Source: Bacteroides fragilis (lineage in GTDB: Bacteria > Bacteroidota > Bacteroidia > Bacteroidales > Bacteroidaceae). Taken from it: a stretch of 64,000 bases of DNA. The notes below the pieces were generated by a model. It searched no databases and was not told the DNA's origin. It was given only the letters and a program-made list of their open reading frames with translations. Below are positions 26,231 to 34,184 of the stretch, in pieces; the first letter of the stretch is position 1; the number at the start of each line of letters is the position of its first letter. Both the position numbers and the translations under genes were made by a program. The DNA is taken from assembly GCF_002849695.1 (NCBI RefSeq), contig NZ_CP018937.1, positions 186,001 through 250,000 on the forward strand, in the 5' to 3' direction.

Positions 26231-27449
26231 CCTATTCGTTTCCTGGGGATTTAACAGCAATGAAGTAGGTCCTATTATAACACTGATACTGATTATCGGT
26301 GTTGCCTTTCTGGCTGACCTTATTTGCCGTCATATCCTTTTGAAAGTGGTTGCTAAATTAGTGAAAAAGACCAAAGCAACCTGGGATGATATTGTATTCG
26401 ACCGTAAAGTACTGATTTATCTCAGTCATCTTGTCCCCCCCATCATTATTTATGTGTTGATTCCTTTGGCAATTCCAAATGTAAGTGCCCTCGATTTTAT
26501 TCGTCGTATCTGCATGATTTATATCATTGCGGTTTTTCTACGTTTTATCAGCGCATTTTTATCGGCTGTTTATCATGTATACAGTGAGCGAGAGCAGTTT
26601 CGTGATCGACCATTGAAAGGTTTGTTGCAAACAGCGCAAGTGATACTATTTTTCATTGGAGGAATTGTTGTTATCAGTGTATTGATAGATAAATCTCCGA
26701 TGGTATTGCTCACCGGGCTTGGTGCTTCGGCTGCCATCCTGATGTTGGTGTTTAAAGACAGTATCATGGGATTTGTGTCCGGCATCCAACTTTCTGCAAA
26801 TAATATGCTGAAAGTAGGTGACTGGATTGCTATGCCCAAATACGGAGCCGACGGTACGGTGATTGAAGTGACGCTCAATACAGTGAAGGTGCGCAATTGG
26901 GACAATACCATCACTACCATTCCTCCCTATCTGCTGGTCAGTGATTCTTTTCAGAATTGGCGGGGTATGCAGGAGTCCGGTGGACGGCGTGTGAAGCGTT
27001 CTATCAATATCGATATGAACAGTGTCAGATTCTGTACCCCCGAAATGCTGGTTAAATATAAGAAAATCCAATTGTTGACCGATTATGTGGAGCAGACCGA
27101 GAAGGTGGTGAAAGAGTATAATAAAGAACATCACATAGACAACTCTATTTTGGTCAATGGGCGACGCCAGACCAATCTTGGTGTGTTTCGCGCCTATTTG
27201 ACGAACTACCTGAAAAGTCTTCCCGACGTGAATAAAAATCTCACTTGCATGGTACGCTATCTTCAGCCCACCGAACAAGGTATTCCGGTCGAACTTTACT
27301 TTTTTTCTGCTGTGAAAGAGTGGGTACCTTACGAAGGAATCCAGGCCGATGTATTCGATCATCTGCTTGCTATTATTCCGGAATTCGGATTACGTGTATT
27401 CCAGAATCCTACGGGAGAAGATTTTAGGGAGTGGAGTAGAAGAAATTAA
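26202..27449 (+). CDS. MscS family mechanosensitive channel (YbdG-like)
   Basis: A 415-aa inner-membrane protein with about four to five N-terminal membrane segments and the MscS pore/beta domain at about 165-270 (AAILMLVFKDSIMGFVSGIQL, NNMLKVGDWI). It is the long, YbdG-like type with a large C-terminal cytosolic domain. The start ATG 26202 lies inside the end of the DUF4435 gene (29-nt overlap), so it is probably co-translated with the ATPase pair. Probably gates on osmotic downshock. Confidence 0.9.
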   Translation: MEQITEKINNLFVSWGFNSNEVGPIITLILIIGVAFLADLICRHILLKVVAKLVKKTKATWDDIVFDRKVLIYLSHLVPPIIIYVLIPLAIPNVSALDFIRRICMIYIIAVFLRFISAFLSAVYHVYSEREQFRDRPLKGLLQTAQVILFFIGGIVVISVLIDKSPMVLLTGLGASAAILMLVFKDSIMGFVSGIQLSANNMLKVGDWIAMPKYGADGTVIEVTLNTVKVRNWDNTITTIPPYLLVSDSFQNWRGMQESGGRRVKRSINIDMNSVRFCTPEMLVKYKKIQLLTDYVEQTEKVVKEYNKEHHIDNSILVNGRRQTNLGVFRAYLTNYLKSLPDVNKNLTCMVRYLQPTEQGIPVELYFFSAVKEWVPYEGIQADVFDHLLAIIPEFGLRVFQNPTGEDFREWSRRN

Positions 27450-27459
27450 AAAAGTGTAT

Positions 27460-27467
27460 TATATTTG
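27460..27467 (+). promoter_or_regulatory. -7 box of the AraC-family gene
   Basis: TATATTTG matches TAnnTTTG, 23 nt before the ATG at 27491. Confidence 0.5.
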
Positions 27468-27490
27468 TAGCTAATAATACTATATTAGCT

Positions 27491-28384
27491 ATGAATGCAC
27501 TACAAAGCAACATTATCCGGGAGATCACTCCGTTGTCTGACAAGGATTGTTTTTATATTGCCGAACGGTATAAAACGGAGTTTACCTATCCCATTCACAA
27601 CCATGCCGAGTTTGAGCTGAACTTTACGGAGAAAGCCGCCGGAGTACGTCGCATTGTCGGCGATTCGGCAGAAGTGATCAGTGATTATGATTTGGTTCTG
27701 ATTACTGGAAAAGACCTGGAACATGTATGGGAGCAGCACGATTGCCATTCAAAAGAGATCCGTGAAATAACGATCCAGTTTTCCTCCGATCTCTTTTTTA
27801 AAAGCTTTATCAATAAGAATCAGTTCGATTCCATTCGTGATATGCTTGAGAAAGCTCAGAAAGGTCTTTGTTTTCCGATGTCGGCCATCCTGAAAATCTA
27901 TCCTCTGCTCGATACCCTGGCATCCGAGAAACAGGGGTTTTATGCTGTTATCAAATTCCTGACTATCCTTTACGAACTGTCACTTTTCAACGAAGAGGCT
28001 CGTACGTTGTCAAGTTCTTCTTTTGCTAAAATCGGCATTCATTCGGATAGTCGTCGCGTACAGAAGGTGCAGGAATATATTAATGCCCATTATCAGGAAG
28101 AGATCCGCCTGAATCAGCTGGCCAATATGGTAGGAATGACTCCGGTATCTTTCAGTCGTTTCTTTAAATTGCGTACCGGTAAGAATCTTTCGGACTATAT
28201 CATTGACATTCGTTTGGGGTTTGCTGCCCGCCTGCTGGTTGATTCTACTATGTCTATTGCTGAAATCTGTTATGAATGCGGGTTTAATAATCTTTCTAAT
28301 TTCAATCGGATCTTCAAGAAAAAGAAAGAATGTTCACCCAAAGAGTTTCGTGAAAACTACAGGAAGAAAAAGAAACTGGTATAA
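27491..28384 (+). CDS. AraC family transcriptional regulator
   Basis: A 297-aa DNA-binding regulator. The N-terminal cupin-type sensor (about 25-150, HNHAEFELNF) is followed by the C-terminal double helix-turn-helix at about 195-290 (IRLNQLANMVGMTPVSFSRFFK and SIAEICYECGFNNLSNFNRIFK). Ligand and targets are not evident. It is monocistronic; 12-nt direct repeats lie about 85 nt downstream of its stop. Confidence 0.9.
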   Translation: MNALQSNIIREITPLSDKDCFYIAERYKTEFTYPIHNHAEFELNFTEKAAGVRRIVGDSAEVISDYDLVLITGKDLEHVWEQHDCHSKEIREITIQFSSDLFFKSFINKNQFDSIRDMLEKAQKGLCFPMSAILKIYPLLDTLASEKQGFYAVIKFLTILYELSLFNEEARTLSSSSFAKIGIHSDSRRVQKVQEYINAHYQEEIRLNQLANMVGMTPVSFSRFFKLRTGKNLSDYIIDIRLGFAARLLVDSTMSIAEICYECGFNNLSNFNRIFKKKKECSPKEFRENYRKKKKLV

Positions 28385-28685
28385 TTTTATGTGAGAATAC
28401 TTACCCTCAATTAACATTGTTAACGCCATTTCTCCGTTATTTTATTCTTATGTGCAAATAACAAGCCTTTTGCATTTAAAACACTTGCTATTTGCATTTA
28501 AAGAACAAGCTTTAACGTAGCGTTAAAACAAAGCTTTGGGCGAGAGAAATCTTGTGCTTTAAAAACACTGTGTTTTAGTTCGTTAAGCATACTCTTTACT
28601 TCTTTGTTTCACTGAATCCCTTTCTGGATAAAAGCCTGTATACTTGCTTTTTTGTCAACTACAAATAGGGGACTGACACTCTCTG
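28385..28685. other. Intergenic region with direct and inverted repeats
   Basis: No ORF of note. The 12-mer TTTGCATTTAAA occurs twice (28469-28480 and 28491-28502), 22 bp apart, about two helical turns. A hairpin forms from GCTTTAACG (28509-28517) and the downstream CGTTAAA...AAGC (28521-28534). It separates the convergent AraC gene and the leftward DUF4373 gene and may hold a terminator, but no strong T run was seen. Confidence 0.5.
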
Positions 28686-29558
28686 CTATCTTCTTTTCGC
28701 CTTGTTTAGCGCCGCTATCAAGTATCTTCCTTTGGCCCCGATATCGCTCCAGCAAGTGTTTGCAATCAGTTTCCATACCGTCGTTCCCTTCCTTCCATAG
28801 TCCGACAGCCTGAGTATGGAGTTTACTTCCCCGGTGTCGGTAACGCTCAATCTCTTTAGCGTGTCCATCAGTCCCGAGTAATTGTGCGTCATTGCATTGA
28901 AGGCGTATCCCGGTATCTGTAGATAAGCAGAATCCTCCTTCCGCTCTTCCCCCTCCCCTTCAGGGGGAGCTGAGGGGGGTAATTCTTTACTTTCCTCTGC
29001 TTTACTTTCCTTTACTTTACTTTGTCCGGAATCGCATGCATTTTTTGCGTCAACGGCTACATGATGTACTACGTTTTTCGGGTTAACAGGTGTTTTTTCC
29101 TCTTTGAACAGCTCTGGTTGCTGAGTTTCCTGTGGCGTAGAAGGAGCATCGGGTTTTCCGTTTTCCTTTTCCGGTTTTACTATCAGATAGGGGAGCTCCG
29201 ACAGTTCTCTTTTCCTTCGCTTCGTAGCTTCCAGCCATACCTTTTGTATGCTTTCCGAAGTTAGTATTCCGTTTTCCCGATAACTGTTTTCGTCCAGTAT
29301 CCCTTTGATGAACAGAATCTTGATGATTCCCTTCACCTCTTCTGCTTGCACCTCTCTTCCTGCCTTGTTTGCGAAAATCAGGCACTGTTCTTCATCCCAC
29401 CGTATGTAGTATCCCTCCTTGTAAATCTTGCACATCAGTTTCAGCACAATTGCCAACCCTTTTATTCCATATTTTACTTCTATCACTTCCATTGCGTTCT
29501 CTTCCATGAAGTTTACGCTCACCGGAAAATAATTGATCCCGTCGTATGTTGTCGCCAT
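28686..29558 (-). CDS. DUF4373 (Lin1244/Lin1753-like) domain protein
   Basis: A 290-aa protein. The N-terminal DUF4373 domain (about 5-125, YFPVSVNFMEENAMEVIEVKYG, KGLAIVLKLMCKIYKEGYYI) resembles the winged-helix N-terminal domain of phage replication initiation proteins. The middle (130-205) is low-complexity and polar, and the C-terminus is basic. Such genes often accompany Bacteroides capsule loci and mobile elements. It is the last of a leftward group that starts beside the invertible promoter. Function not known. Confidence 0.75.
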   Translation of the reverse strand: MATTYDGINYFPVSVNFMEENAMEVIEVKYGIKGLAIVLKLMCKIYKEGYYIRWDEEQCLIFANKAGREVQAEEVKGIIKILFIKGILDENSYRENGILTSESIQKVWLEATKRRKRELSELPYLIVKPEKENGKPDAPSTPQETQQPELFKEEKTPVNPKNVVHHVAVDAKNACDSGQSKVKESKAEESKELPPSAPPEGEGEERKEDSAYLQIPGYAFNAMTHNYSGLMDTLKRLSVTDTGEVNSILRLSDYGRKGTTVWKLIANTCWSDIGAKGRYLIAALNKAKRR

Positions 29559-29618
29559 ATTTGTTTTTTTAGATTAGTTGTTTGCTTTATTTGCAATACT
29601 TTTCTGTGGTGTTCGCTT

Positions 29619-29966
29619 TTACACCACCGGCCTCCACTCCATAAAGTTCTCCACTTGAAACGTCGTCCACCGCTGTTCGTCCACATTCCAGTACACTACC
29701 GCCCCCTCTACTTCTGCGGGATCATATTTCCTATGGAACTCCGCTTCGTAATAAAGCAGTGTCGCTTTCGCCAGTTGGAAACTCCCGTTCTGTTTTCGGT
29801 AAGCCACTGCCGCATGTCCATATTGCATGTGATCCAATAACGCTTCCAGGCGTTCCGCCATCCATTCGGCGCACGACTCGGTGTATCCTTTTTCGAAGAC
29901 GATACGTCTTTTCCATCTCAGTTTCATGGCTTCACTTTGTGATGCCGGCCTTTTCAACTTCTTCAT
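29619..29966 (-). CDS. Small protein resembling the DUF2693/SH3-barrel family
   Basis: A 115-aa basic protein. The N-terminus KKLKRPASQSEAMKLRWKRR looks like a DNA- or RNA-binding tail. The C-terminal part (about 50-110: AYRKQNGSFQLAKATL then VVYWNVDEQRWTTFQVENF) resembles Bacteroidetes DUF2693 SH3 beta-barrel proteins. It sits between the DUF4373 gene and the frameshifted gene, all leftward. Family assignment is from pattern only. Confidence 0.6.
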   Translation of the reverse strand: MKKLKRPASQSEAMKLRWKRRIVFEKGYTESCAEWMAERLEALLDHMQYGHAAVAYRKQNGSFQLAKATLLYYEAEFHRKYDPAEVEGAVVYWNVDEQRWTTFQVENFMEWRPVV

Positions 29967-30065
29967 GTTATAATGATTTTAAAGTTTATAATTTGTTTGT
30001 CGGCCCGAAGGTAGAGTGTTTGCCGATTAAGTTGGAGTATAATAATTCATGGTGTGTTTTCTTGT

Positions 30066-30435
30066 CTATTTTATGCCAATGGATTTATCTTGTAGCGTTT
30101 CGTTCCAGATGGTGTTTATTTCCTTTAGAATGGTGCTGAGCTTCAATGGAATGAATATTCCGTTTCGAATATTCCCTAATAGTCTTTTGTCATTTATATA
30201 TCGGGCTAACGCAATTTGTGATGTCTCCTTTTTTATACCCATTGCTCCATTTTGATAGAGTGTGATTAGTAGCTTTAAGCATTCGTAGTGTTTCAAAACA
30301 ATCCCTTGTATAGGTTTCTCCTTTTTTCGTCCCCTGTTTGACTTAAGACTTTTATTGTCAGATGTTTGCTTGTTATCTGTTTTGTTTTTTTTGAGTTCCT
30401 TTTTTTTCTTCTTGTTGTTTGTTTTCGTAGTTCAT
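30066..30435 (-). pseudogene. Frameshifted or slippage-controlled small gene
   Basis: An ATG at 30435 opens MNYENKQQEEKK but reaches a stop at 30373 after 20 codons. A second frame, open from about 30401 with no early ATG, carries the longer conserved-looking part GIVLKHYECLKLLITLYQNG... to the stop at 30066. The two frames are offset by one base and overlap at two runs of eight A (30407-30400 and 30392-30385 on the minus strand). Loss of one A, or a one-base slip, would give a 122-aa basic protein. It could be a dead gene, a phase-variable gene or a programmed slip. Confidence 0.55.
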
Positions 30436-30477
30436 ACTCTTTTTAATTTTAGTGATTTTTATTTGTGTAAAATATGG

Positions 30478-30485
30478 CAAAGGTA
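30478..30485 (-). promoter_or_regulatory. -7 box of the leftward accessory genes
   Basis: The minus strand reads TACCTTTG at 30485-30478, about 43 nt before the ATG at 30435. A possible TTTG at 30513-30510 is 24 nt upstream. Confidence 0.45.
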
Positions 30486-30605
30486 TGGACGAAAAATTTA
30501 GTAAACTTGCAAATACAGGATAAAATGTGCTGTTTGATTTTTATTGGAGTAGTAAGTTGTTGGGTTATAATGCGATAGTTTGGTAAAATAGGGTTGTTTC
30601 AAAAG

Positions 30606-30814
30606 ACGTTCGTTTATTTGAACGCAAAGATAAGGGGTATTTTCATAATAGCAAAATGTTTAATAAAAAAAATGATTTGTACTCTTGACTCTCTATTTTA
30701 ACATATTAATTGTTAGATAGATACCTATGAATAAAAATCTTTTTTTATCTGTCTGCTTTTATGTTTTGATAATGAAAAAATGAATACAAAAATAGAGTTC
30801 AAATAAACGAACGT
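30606..30814. promoter_or_regulatory. Invertible capsule promoter segment (OFF orientation)
   Basis: ACGTTCGTTTATTTGAAC (30606-30623) is repeated in perfect inverted orientation at 30797-30814, bounding 173 bp. The match extends to A-R-ACGTTCGT on the outer side. The size and the ACGTTCGT core fit the Mpi-invertible promoters of B. fragilis polysaccharide loci. The single strong promoter inside points left, away from upxY. Mpi is not encoded in the window. Confidence 0.9.
30625..30655 (-). promoter_or_regulatory. Promoter inside the invertible segment, pointing left
   Basis: On the minus strand TTTG (30655-30652), a 19-nt spacer and TATCTTTG (30632-30625) match the Bacteroides consensus perfectly. 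The -7 box lies just inside the left repeat. Inversion would place it just inside the right repeat, pointing into upxY with a leader of roughly 200 nt. Confidence 0.85.
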
Positions 30815-31014
30815 TTAAAAACACGTTTTTTTTAGTGTAATTCGTTCGTCTATAGTTTCTTACCAGATAGGTAATGAGTAACTGCAAGAAACCGTGGCAA
30901 GAGAGTACAAAGCTTGCCGTATATTACATAAAGTACTCGCAAGTGATTGAATTTCAAGTATGTGAAAGAAGTTCAAAGCCCCGGGAGAATGTCCTTTTCT
31001 GAAATAATCGAATA
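30815..31014 (+). promoter_or_regulatory. upxY leader region with alternative hairpins
   Basis: This untranslated stretch between the right inverted repeat and upxY would be the 5' leader of the ON transcript. GGCAAG (30896-30901) can pair with CTTGCC (30913-30918). GAGTAC (30903-30908), in that loop, can instead pair with GTACTC (30933-30938), giving competing structures. UpxY proteins are known to act as antiterminators on such leaders; which structure matters here is inference. Confidence 0.5.
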
Positions 31015-31551
31015 ATGGAAGTGGAGAAAGAGACCGAAATATGGTTCGCTATGCGTGCCACCTACCGTCGTGAGACTGACGCTATGCGGTTGCTTGCGAA
31101 AGAGAACTTGGGCTGTTTTGTCCCCATGCAATACAAGATAAGTATAAAGAAAGGAAAAAAAGTCCGTGTTTTGGTTCCTATTATTCACAATCTGATTTTT
31201 ATTCACGCTTGTCCTTCCGAAGTGAAGCGTGTCAAGTCTATGGTTGCTTATTTACAGTATATAACCGATACCCGTAGCGGCAAGAAGATAATTATCCCCG
31301 ACAATGAAATGCAGCGCTTCATCGCTGTAGCCGGCACTTACAATGACCACCTCCTATATTTTCAACCCGATGAACTCAACCTGTCCAAAGGCACCAAAGT
31401 CCGTATTACGGGTGGTGACTTCGAGGGTCAGGAAGGTGTTTTCCTGAAAGTGAAAGGCGCCCGGGATCGTCGCGTGGTCATTGCTATACAAGGTGTCATA
31501 GCAGTTGCCATGGCCACCATTCATCCTGATCTTATAGAAGTAATCAAATAA
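31015..31551 (+). CDS. upxY: UpxY family transcription antiterminator (NusG-like)
   Basis: A 178-aa NusG paralogue. An N-terminal NGN domain (about 8-110: IWFAMRATYRRETDAMRLLA, VPIIHNLIFIH) is followed by a KOW domain (about 122-160: KVRITGGDFEGQEGVFLKVK). In B. fragilis each capsule operon starts with such a gene, whose product prevents premature termination in its own leader. The first gene of the capsule operon, downstream of the OFF-oriented promoter; upxZ follows 19 nt later. Confidence 0.95.
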   Translation: MEVEKETEIWFAMRATYRRETDAMRLLAKENLGCFVPMQYKISIKKGKKVRVLVPIIHNLIFIHACPSEVKRVKSMVAYLQYITDTRSGKKIIIPDNEMQRFIAVAGTYNDHLLYFQPDELNLSKGTKVRITGGDFEGQEGVFLKVKGARDRRVVIAIQGVIAVAMATIHPDLIEVIK

Positions 31552-31570
31552 TTCATAATTCAAATTTATT

Positions 31571-32059
31571 ATGACTCTTTCCGAAGAAGTAGCTTCCCTT
31601 CAGCGTGCCGCGCACGACCTGATGTATTTGGGCATGGACGGGAGTCCCATTTACAGCGATGACTTGTCCCGCCGTAACAATGAAGTTTACCGCTTGACCA
31701 CAACATTGTATAATTCCGGTATCAAAGGTTCTACGGTTGAAGAGCAGGCCTCTGTCTGTCTCGCTCTCCTGATGGGCTACAACGCATCGTTCATCGACCA
31801 CGGAGAAAAGCGCGAACATATCCAGGAAATATTGGATCGTTGCTGGGATATCCTCGATACTCTTCCCGCTTCGCTATTGAAGCTCCGCCTGCTTACCGCC
31901 TGTTATGGTGAGGTATTCGACGAGCCTTTGGCCGATGAAGCCCGTGCAATTATCGCTTCTTGGGATTCGTTATCACTTACTACTGAACAACAAGAGGCTA
32001 TCAACGAGTTTCAGACTGTGGTGGATAATCCTTATCCATGGGAGTATGTGGAAGAGTAA
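31571..32059 (+). CDS. upxZ: UpxZ family inhibitor of heterologous UpxY proteins
   Basis: A 162-aa mostly helical soluble protein. In B. fragilis UpxZ proteins block the antitermination activity of UpxY proteins from other capsule loci, enforcing expression of one capsule at a time. Characteristic features are LQRAAHDLMYLGMDGSPIYSDDLSRRN near the N-terminus and a charged helical C-terminal half. Second in the operon, co-transcribed with upxY. Confidence 0.93.
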   Translation: MTLSEEVASLQRAAHDLMYLGMDGSPIYSDDLSRRNNEVYRLTTTLYNSGIKGSTVEEQASVCLALLMGYNASFIDHGEKREHIQEILDRCWDILDTLPASLLKLRLLTACYGEVFDEPLADEARAIIASWDSLSLTTEQQEAINEFQTVVDNPYPWEYVEE

Positions 32060-32168
32060 ATTTGAATGCTTACTGTTGAATAGTAAAGTCACTTATTGGC
32101 TGAGGCCTCGCCGGTAATGATTTCTCTATATAATAAACTTTGTTACTTAACCATTAAAATTTAACAGC

Positions 32169-32927
32169 ATGGGTAAACAATGGTTTGTATTTACTTCTCT
32201 TGAGAATTCCCAAGAGACGAAAACGGCTTCTCCGTATCTTGATTATCTGACTTGGAATACTAAAGGCCGTTGGACGGCAGAGTACAAAGATGGCGAGTTC
32301 TATCATTATGAAAATGGTGCTAAGGACAAATGCCACACAGACTCCATCCTGAATTATATTTCAGATGCGGGTGAGAATTGGCAGATGAAGATTGAAGGCG
32401 ATCATTTTGTCCATGCTCCCAATGGAGACTATTCACGTGCGCATACAGACACGGTAATGCATTATATCGGCTGGGATGGGCGTAAATGGCGTGCTGAACT
32501 TCTGACTTTGATTGACGGACTTCATCCGGATCTGAATGGTGATGAACCGTTGGTTTATCCGGAAGGCATACTCCTCAAAGCTGATGCTGCCGCTGAGGTT
32601 TATCTGGTTCAATTGGGTAGTCGTCACCACATTCCCAATTCTGATGTTTATTTTGCCTTATTCCCTGCTTGGGATAAGATCACGGTGAAAAGTCAGGAAG
32701 AAGTGAATGCCATACCTTTGGGTATTCCCCTCTCTTTGGATGCCTGCCTGATTAAAGCTGATGACTCTGATCCGGTGTATCTGAGTACGAATGGTGTGAA
32801 AAGTCACATTCAATCAGTAGAAGACTTTAATAAGGTCGGCTTTGATTGGAATAAAATCAAGGTGATGTCTCCGGCAAAAGTGGATGCAATCCCTACCGCT
32901 CCGGAGTACGGGATTGCTAATTGGTAA
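32169..32927 (+). CDS. Soluble two-part repeat protein of unknown function
   Basis: A 252-aa protein with no signal peptide or membrane segment. Residues about 20-118 hold two to three units of about 36 residues (TWNTKGRWTAEYKDGEFYHYENG..., ENWQMKIEGDHFVHAPNG..., GRKWRAEL). The C-terminal half has two units of about 55 residues with pattern (L)LKAD...VYLv..G..shI.s...F...(fD)W.KI.v.S...v.AIP.g, seen in repeat modules of varied lectin-like and hydrolase-associated proteins. It lies between upxZ and the first biosynthetic gene and is not a usual capsule gene. Function unknown. Confidence 0.8.
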   Translation: MGKQWFVFTSLENSQETKTASPYLDYLTWNTKGRWTAEYKDGEFYHYENGAKDKCHTDSILNYISDAGENWQMKIEGDHFVHAPNGDYSRAHTDTVMHYIGWDGRKWRAELLTLIDGLHPDLNGDEPLVYPEGILLKADAAAEVYLVQLGSRHHIPNSDVYFALFPAWDKITVKSQEEVNAIPLGIPLSLDACLIKADDSDPVYLSTNGVKSHIQSVEDFNKVGFDWNKIKVMSPAKVDAIPTAPEYGIANW

Positions 32928-32952
32928 TCCATTCGGTTGGAGCTAAAATCAT

Positions 32953-32981
32953 AAGGGGGAGGATATTTCCTTCCCCCTTTT
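32953..32981 (+). terminator. Hairpin inside the capsule operon
   Basis: AAGGGGGAGGA (32953-32963) pairs with TCC-TTCCCCCTT (32968-32979) with one bulged T, followed by a short T run. It looks like an intrinsic terminator after the repeat-protein gene, so downstream genes need read-through, antitermination or their own promoter. Confidence 0.7.
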
Positions 32982-33026
32982 GAGGATTCTCGTAACCACT
33001 TGAAAAAAGGCTTAGAATTTTAATTT

Positions 33027-33034
33027 TACCTTTG
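33027..33034 (+). promoter_or_regulatory. Possible internal promoter before the biosynthesis genes
   Basis: TACCTTTG matches TAnnTTTG; a TTG at 33000-33002 is 24 nt upstream, longer than ideal. Between it and the next ATG (33188) TTTAGGA (33118-33124) can pair with TCCTAAA (33155-33161). An internal promoter would make part of the operon independent of inversion. Confidence 0.4.
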
Positions 33035-33187
33035 TTACGAAACATTATGGTTTCGGACAAACTTACTTTGGCAACCAGCTAATGTTAATCTCAAAATTAT
33101 TTTTTAACACAACTCGGTTTAGGATACTGCTTGGTGTCTTAATTAAGGAGTATGTCCTAAATTGAGTGCTTACAATATATAGATATA

Positions 33188-34159
33188 ATGAATGTTTTAG
33201 TAACAGGTGGAGCCGGCTTTATAGGATCTAATCTTTGTGAGGCTTTACTCGAGAGGGGTGATGTAGTAACTTGTTTGGATAATTTTTCTACGGGGCATAT
33301 TGAAAATTTGTTGCCTTTGATGGATAAATATTCTAAAACTTTTAAGTTAATCGTTGGTGATATTCGATGTTTGGAAGATTGTCGTAAGGCAATTATGGGA
33401 AATCAATATGTTTTGCATGAAGCGGCTTTAGGTTCTGTTCCTCGTTCTATAAATGACCCTATAACTACTAATGAAGTTAATATTTCTGGATTTCTAAATA
33501 TGTTAATTGCAGCTAGGGATGCTGGGGTAAAGCGTTTTGTGTATGCTGCCAGTTCATCTACTTATGGCGATAGTAAAAGTTTACCTAAGGTGGAAGGTGT
33601 CATTGGTAGGCCGCTTTCTCCTTACGCTATTACTAAATATGTAAATGAACTTTATGCAGATGTTTTTGCCAAAACTTATCATATGGAATTAATAGGATTA
33701 CGTTATTTCAATGTTTTTGGTAAACGTCAAGATCCTAATGGTGCTTATGCAGCTGTTATTCCTTTGTTTGTTAAGAAACTTATAAATCATGAAGCACCTA
33801 ATATAAATGGAGATGGGGAATATAGTCGTGATTTTACCTATATAAAAAATGTAATTCAAATGAATCTGTTGGCGTTAGAAACAATTAATCCATTGGCTAT
33901 TAATCAAGTGTATAATACTGCTTATGGTGAACGTACTACTCTTAATCAATTAATTGATAATTTGAAAGAATTTCTGGGGGAATTTGATCCTGCAATTCAG
34001 GAGATTGAGCCAACTCATGGTCCCAATAGAGTAGGGGATATCCCTCACTCATTAGCTTGTATAGATAAAGCTCGAAACCTTCTGAGGTACGAGCCTCAAT
34101 ATTCGATGAAGGAAGGATTGCGAGAAGCTGTTGATTGGTATTGGGAGAATTTGAAATAA
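33188..34159 (+). CDS. UDP-N-acetylhexosamine 4-epimerase (WbpP/TviC-like SDR)
   Basis: A 323-aa extended SDR. Rossmann GGAGFIGSNLCEAL, SSSTYGDS and SPYAITKYVNELY (catalytic Y and K) are visible, with RYFNVFGKRQDPNGAYAAVIP typical of the WbpP/TviC/Gne group that interconverts UDP-GlcNAc and UDP-GalNAc or their uronic forms. It is followed 25 nt later by the matching dehydrogenase, as in the Vi antigen and O6 loci. Together they would supply UDP-GalNAcA. Strikingly AT-rich from here on. Confidence 0.88.
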   Translation: MNVLVTGGAGFIGSNLCEALLERGDVVTCLDNFSTGHIENLLPLMDKYSKTFKLIVGDIRCLEDCRKAIMGNQYVLHEAALGSVPRSINDPITTNEVNISGFLNMLIAARDAGVKRFVYAASSSTYGDSKSLPKVEGVIGRPLSPYAITKYVNELYADVFAKTYHMELIGLRYFNVFGKRQDPNGAYAAVIPLFVKKLINHEAPNINGDGEYSRDFTYIKNVIQMNLLALETINPLAINQVYNTAYGERTTLNQLIDNLKEFLGEFDPAIQEIEPTHGPNRVGDIPHSLACIDKARNLLRYEPQYSMKEGLREAVDWYWENLK

Positions 34160-34184
34160 GTAAAAGATAGTTTAATCATTTAAT

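Noticed and set aside
29022..29840. Rightward ORFs opposite the DUF4373 and DUF2693-like genes
   Set aside because: Cys/Phe-rich shadow translations of real minus-strand genes.
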